Source of the DNA: Parasphaerochaeta coccoides DSM 17374 | GTDB lineage: Bacteria; Spirochaetota; Spirochaetia; Sphaerochaetales; Sphaerochaetaceae | NCBI RefSeq assembly: GCF_000208385.1 | Contig: NC_015436.1 | Location: forward strand, 1,736,001-1,800,000 | DNA: 64,000 nt | Direction of reading: 5' to 3' | Shown here: positions 60,325 to 64,000 of the stretch, one piece after another | How the letters are laid out: every line of letters begins with the position of its first letter | Numbering within the stretch: the stretch's first letter is position 1 | Position numbers and translations under genes: made by a program | The notes under the pieces: model-generated | Databases searched by the model: none | The model's input: the letters and a program-made list of their open reading frames with translations, nothing else | Told to the model about the DNA's origin: nothing

Positions 60325-62256
60325 CTACTCCAGCTCCAAGGCTCCGGTGTAGAGCTGCCAGTACTTGCCCTTCATGTCAATGAGCTGCTCGTGGGTTCCC
60401 CGCTCGATGATCCTGCCTTTATCCATCACCATGATTACATTGGAATCCTGGACTGTCGAAAGCCGATGCGCAATGACAAAGACAGTCCGACCCTTCATCA
60501 GAGCATCCATTCCCTTCTGAACCAGAGACTCGGTACGGGTATCAATGGAACTGGTGGCCTCATCCAAAATCATCAGCGGAGGATTGGCAACAGCGGCACG
60601 GGCAATGGAAATCAACTGCCGCTGACCTTGTGAAAGACCGCTGCCATCGCCCTTCAACATAGTCTGGTAGCCATCGGGCAACATCCTGATGAAGCTGTCC
60701 GCATTGGCCAGCCTGGCCGCCTCAATGCATTCATCATCAGTCGCGTCGAGTTTCCCGTAGCGGATATTGTCCATTACCGTGCCCGTGAAAAGATTCACGT
60801 CCTGTAGCACCATGCCCAGGCTCCGCCTCAAGTCGGCCTTGCGGATCTTCTTGATAGTGATGCCGTCATACCGAATCTTGCCATCCTCTACGTCATAGAA
60901 ACGGTTAATCAGGTTGGTGACCGTAGTCTTGCCCGCCCCCGTGGCACCGACAAAAGCAACCTTCTGCCCCGGCTTGGCGTACAGGGAAATGTCCTTGAGC
61001 ACCAGCTCTCCGGGTACATACCCGAAGTTCACATCAAGGAACCTGATGTCACCCCGCTGCTGCGCATAGGTAATCGTACCGTCCTTGTGAGGATGCTTCC
61101 ACGCCCAAAAACCAGTACGTTCCGTGCATTCCTCAATGCTGCCATCCTCATGAATCCGCGCATTGACCAGTGTTACGTACCCGCTATCTGACTCAATCGG
61201 CTCATCGAGTAAATCAAAGATGCGTGACGCGCCCGCAAGAGCCATGATCACCATGTTGAACTGCATGGATATCTGACCAATGGGATTGACGAAACTTCGG
61301 GACAGCGTGAGGAAGGAAATGATTGTCCCCATGCTCAAGAGTCCCATTCCCTGGATGGTCAGGTTCGGGATTCCCGCTATCCCTCCCGCGCCGCCGACGA
61401 TAGCTATAAGTACATAGAGCAGATAACCCATGCTTCCGATTACCGGCATGGTGATGTTGCCGTAGATACCCGCCTTGGTCGCGCTGGAGCAGAGCTGGTC
61501 ATTCTTATGGTCAAAGGCTTCCTTGACTTTCTGTTCATGACAGAAGACCTTAACCACCTTCTGGCCATTGATGATTTCCTCAATATAGCCGTTCACGTCT
61601 CCCAATGCCTGCTGCTGGCCTATGAAGTGGATACGGCTCTTGCTGACCAACATACGCACAGTGAGCATGAGACCGACGGTGAACAGGATGACGAAACCGG
61701 ACAGGACAATGCTCAGGTAGAGCATCGACACGAAAGCCGCAATGACCGAAATAAGTGAGGAGAACATCTGGGGGATGCTCTGGGAGATTGCCTGTCTCAG
61801 GGAATCAGCATCATTGGTGTAGCGGCTCATCACATCCCCATGGACATGGGTATCAAAATACTTTACGGGCAGTTTCTGCATGTGGGAGAACATGTCGTCC
61901 CTGATTTTCTTGAGCGTCCCCTGCTCAATAGTCACCATGGTTCGGTTGGAGATGAATGCGGAAAGCGCACCACCCAGATAGATGGCTCCCATTACCAGGA
62001 TGGCCCGGAACATGGCGGCATAGGAAGGGTTCACCTGTCCGAGCAACGGCAGGATATGGTCATCAACCAAGACTTGAAGGAACAGGGCAGAAAGCGCACT
62101 GGTTCCGGCAGTGATAAGGATGCACACGGTCACGACCGTCAGACGCACCTTGTATTGCCCCATGTAGGAAAGAAGACGCTTGATAGTCCCCGGCTTGAAA
62201 CGACCTGGGGTCATCCCCGTCCCACGTGCTTTTGGTTTCACGGCTGTCTTACTCAT
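60325..62256 (-). CDS. ABC exporter subunit with canonical Walker B Glu
   Basis: The 643-residue half transporter has six membrane segments (about 25-330) and a nucleotide domain with GATGAGKTTVTNLINRFY, LSQGQRQLISIARA and MILDEATSSID. Its C-terminus (YTGALELE) is typical of TmrAB/TM287-288-like pairs. It overlaps the stop of its partner by 8 bases (ATGAGTAA). An insert of about 50 residues precedes Walker A. It should work as the catalytic half of a heterodimer exporting lipids or drugs. Confidence 0.9.
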   Translation of the reverse strand: MSKTAVKPKARGTGMTPGRFKPGTIKRLLSYMGQYKVRLTVVTVCILITAGTSALSALFLQVLVDDHILPLLGQVNPSYAAMFRAILVMGAIYLGGALSAFISNRTMVTIEQGTLKKIRDDMFSHMQKLPVKYFDTHVHGDVMSRYTNDADSLRQAISQSIPQMFSSLISVIAAFVSMLYLSIVLSGFVILFTVGLMLTVRMLVSKSRIHFIGQQQALGDVNGYIEEIINGQKVVKVFCHEQKVKEAFDHKNDQLCSSATKAGIYGNITMPVIGSMGYLLYVLIAIVGGAGGIAGIPNLTIQGMGLLSMGTIISFLTLSRSFVNPIGQISMQFNMVIMALAGASRIFDLLDEPIESDSGYVTLVNARIHEDGSIEECTERTGFWAWKHPHKDGTITYAQQRGDIRFLDVNFGYVPGELVLKDISLYAKPGQKVAFVGATGAGKTTVTNLINRFYDVEDGKIRYDGITIKKIRKADLRRSLGMVLQDVNLFTGTVMDNIRYGKLDATDDECIEAARLANADSFIRMLPDGYQTMLKGDGSGLSQGQRQLISIARAAVANPPLMILDEATSSIDTRTESLVQKGMDALMKGRTVFVIAHRLSTVQDSNVIMVMDKGRIIERGTHEQLIDMKGKYWQLYTGALELE

Positions 62257-64000
62257 GGAGGATGCTCCCCTTTGTCTGCGAATGATAGACTTCACAATAG
62301 ATTGAACTGGATTCAAGCAACTGTTCATGCGTCCCGACTGCTGATATCCGGCCATCATCCAGTACAATGATCATATCGGCATCCTGGACAGAGGCGACCC
62401 GCTGGGCAATGATAATCTTGGTCGTACCGGGGATATGGGTACGCATGGCTTCCCGTATCTTTGAGTCCGTCGCCATATCCACCGCGCTGGTGGAATCATC
62501 CAGTATCAGAACCTTCGGATTCTTCAGCAGGGCGCGGGCTATGCACAGCCGCTGCCGTTGTCCACCTGACACATTGCTCCCGCCCTGCTCAATGTAGGTA
62601 TCGTAGCCGTCAGGAAACCCGCTTATGAACTCATCAGCCTGGGCAAGCTGAGCGGCATGACGCATTTCATCGTCAGTGGCGTTCTCATTGCCCCACCTGA
62701 GATTCTCCTTGATGGTTCCTGAGAACAGCACATTCTTCTGGAGTACCATGGCCACCTGGTTGCGCAGGACATCTACCTCATAGTCCCTCACATCCACGCC
62801 GCCTACCCGCACGGAACCGGAGATGACATCATAGAGACGGGGAATGAGCTGGACGAAGCTGGACTTTGAAGAACCTGTCCCGCCGATAATGCCTACCACC
62901 TGGCCAGCCGCTATCGCGACCGAGACATCATCCAGCACGGGCTTGTCCGCCGTACGGGAGTATGAGAATGTCACATGGTCGAACACAACAGAACCATCAG
63001 GAACCTCACAAACCGGATTTTCAGGATTCGTCAGATCGCTGTTTTCAGAAAGGAGAGCTGCTATTCGTTCAATTGAGGCACGGGAAATAGTAATCATCAC
63101 AACTACCATGGAAAGCATCATGAGGCTCATCAGTATCTGCATGGCATAGGTAATCATGCTGGCCAACTCTCCGGTGGACAGTCCAATGGCCGCATTGTTC
63201 CCGCTGGCTATGATTTCTTTGGCGCCGAACCATGAAAGGAGCAACATGCTGGTGTAGAGACATATCTGCATCAGCGGCGCGACAAATGAAAGCCGTTTCC
63301 CCGCACGGGTGAAACCTTGGAAGATTAACTGGGAGATGCCGGTGAACTTCTTTTCCTCGAACTTCTCGCGGTTGTATGACTTGACCACCCTCATGCCGTG
63401 AAGATTCTCCTCCACCGCGCTGTTCAAGAGGTCATAGTAGCCGAAGACCTTGGCAAAAATCGGATGAACACTGCTCATGATGAACCACAAGCCTATTCCC
63501 AGAACCGGGATGGCTCCCAGGAAAATCATGGACATACTGCTATCGATCCGGAATGAGAAAATCATGGCAAAGATAATCATGAAAGGGGAACGCACAGCCA
63601 GACGAATGACCATCTGATAGGCCATCTGGACATTGGTCACATCGGTTGTCAGCCGGGTGATGATGCTCGATGTCGAGAACTTGTCGATATTTGAGAAAGA
63701 GAAAGTCTGGACGTTGTAGAACATATCCTTGCGCAGGTTCCTGGCAAAGCCGGAGGCCGCCACAGCCGCATTGGTTCCCGCCCGCACGCCGAAGAACAGT
63801 GCAAAAAGGGAAAAGACGACCAGCACGATTCCTACCCGCAGCACTTCGTTCATGTTGCTCTTTGCTATGCCGTTGTCAATCAGCAAGGCCATGAGTGTCG
63901 GGATGAGTATTTCCAAGATTGATTCGATGATGACGTACAGAGGCGCCATGAGACCTGGTTTCTTGTATTCACGAATGCTGGCAAACAGTTTTCTGACCAT
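62249..64000 (-). CDS. ABC exporter subunit with degenerate Walker B (5' end at window edge)
   Basis: At least 583 residues. Six membrane segments are followed by GGTGSSKSSFVQLIPRLY, VSGGQRQRLCIARALLKNP and LILDDSTSAVD. The Asp in place of the catalytic Glu marks the inactive ATP site of a heterodimeric exporter; the partner downstream keeps Glu. The ATG at 63998-64000 is the last base triplet of the window; MVRKLFASIREYKKPG looks like a normal start, but a start further upstream cannot be excluded. Confidence 0.88.
   Translation of the reverse strand: MVRKLFASIREYKKPGLMAPLYVIIESILEILIPTLMALLIDNGIAKSNMNEVLRVGIVLVVFSLFALFFGVRAGTNAAVAASGFARNLRKDMFYNVQTFSFSNIDKFSTSSIITRLTTDVTNVQMAYQMVIRLAVRSPFMIIFAMIFSFRIDSSMSMIFLGAIPVLGIGLWFIMSSVHPIFAKVFGYYDLLNSAVEENLHGMRVVKSYNREKFEEKKFTGISQLIFQGFTRAGKRLSFVAPLMQICLYTSMLLLSWFGAKEIIASGNNAAIGLSTGELASMITYAMQILMSLMMLSMVVVMITISRASIERIAALLSENSDLTNPENPVCEVPDGSVVFDHVTFSYSRTADKPVLDDVSVAIAAGQVVGIIGGTGSSKSSFVQLIPRLYDVISGSVRVGGVDVRDYEVDVLRNQVAMVLQKNVLFSGTIKENLRWGNENATDDEMRHAAQLAQADEFISGFPDGYDTYIEQGGSNVSGGQRQRLCIARALLKNPKVLILDDSTSAVDMATDSKIREAMRTHIPGTTKIIIAQRVASVQDADMIIVLDDGRISAVGTHEQLLESSSIYCEVYHSQTKGSILHE

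Overview
The window looks like chromosomal DNA of a Sphaerochaeta-like spirochaete. This is inferred from the gene set, not from a search: class I lysyl-tRNA synthetase, split pntAa/pntAb/pntB transhydrogenase, Etf-linked FAD dehydrogenase, many short-chain-sugar style ABC genes, Wzi-like outer-membrane barrels and ABC exporters, at roughly 45-57% GC in the lines I sampled. Most genes lie on the minus strand; era, rlpA, a tRNA, a PIG-L protein and an iron alcohol dehydrogenase are on the plus strand.

Layout. 1-5 kb: 5' part of metY, a lipoprotein-like exonuclease/endonuclease/phosphatase protein, an MFS transporter with a C-terminal HEAT domain, and a ClpP-like protease. 5-11 kb: three tandem Wzi-like outer-membrane barrel paralogues; the last two are recent duplicates that share a structured 5' leader. 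11-14 kb: mgtC-like gene and era. 12.8-22 kb: a carbohydrate locus (phosphohexomutase, solute-binding protein, two permeases, amidohydrolase, GH57-like protein, ROK regulator) read from a strong promoter near 22.0 kb. 22-29 kb: lysK and rlpA with back-to-back promoters that seem to give leaderless mRNAs, an outer-membrane protein, a CAT tRNA and valS. 29.2-34 kb: a strikingly AT-rich island (MFS, a 30-codon ORF, a three-gene ABC-2 exporter, 3-methyladenine glycosylase). 34-38.3 kb: a large SF1 helicase fused to a PD-(D/E)XK-like nuclease and a Fic protein, which share an upstream sequence word. 38.8-41.4 kb: a secreted PIG-L deacetylase-like protein. 41.6-48 kb: transhydrogenase, then an FAD dehydrogenase with EtfA/EtfB (lactate dehydrogenase/Etf type). 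48.1-58.8 kb: a long operon holding the poorly understood yhf gene set (yhfZ, Y, U, T, php, S, X, W), an added amidase-signature enzyme, and HPr plus enzyme I of the PTS. 59.1-64 kb: iron alcohol dehydrogenase and a heterodimeric ABC exporter running off the window.

The strongest candidate for an undescribed system is the yhf-PTS cluster. A transporter (YhfT), a small YhfU protein, a PRD-type protein (YhfY), a dedicated regulator (YhfZ) and six enzymes of unproved function are transcribed together with HPr and EI. The HPr has Lys at position 46 instead of the regulatory Ser. A second candidate is the AT-rich island plus the adjacent helicase-nuclease/Fic pair.
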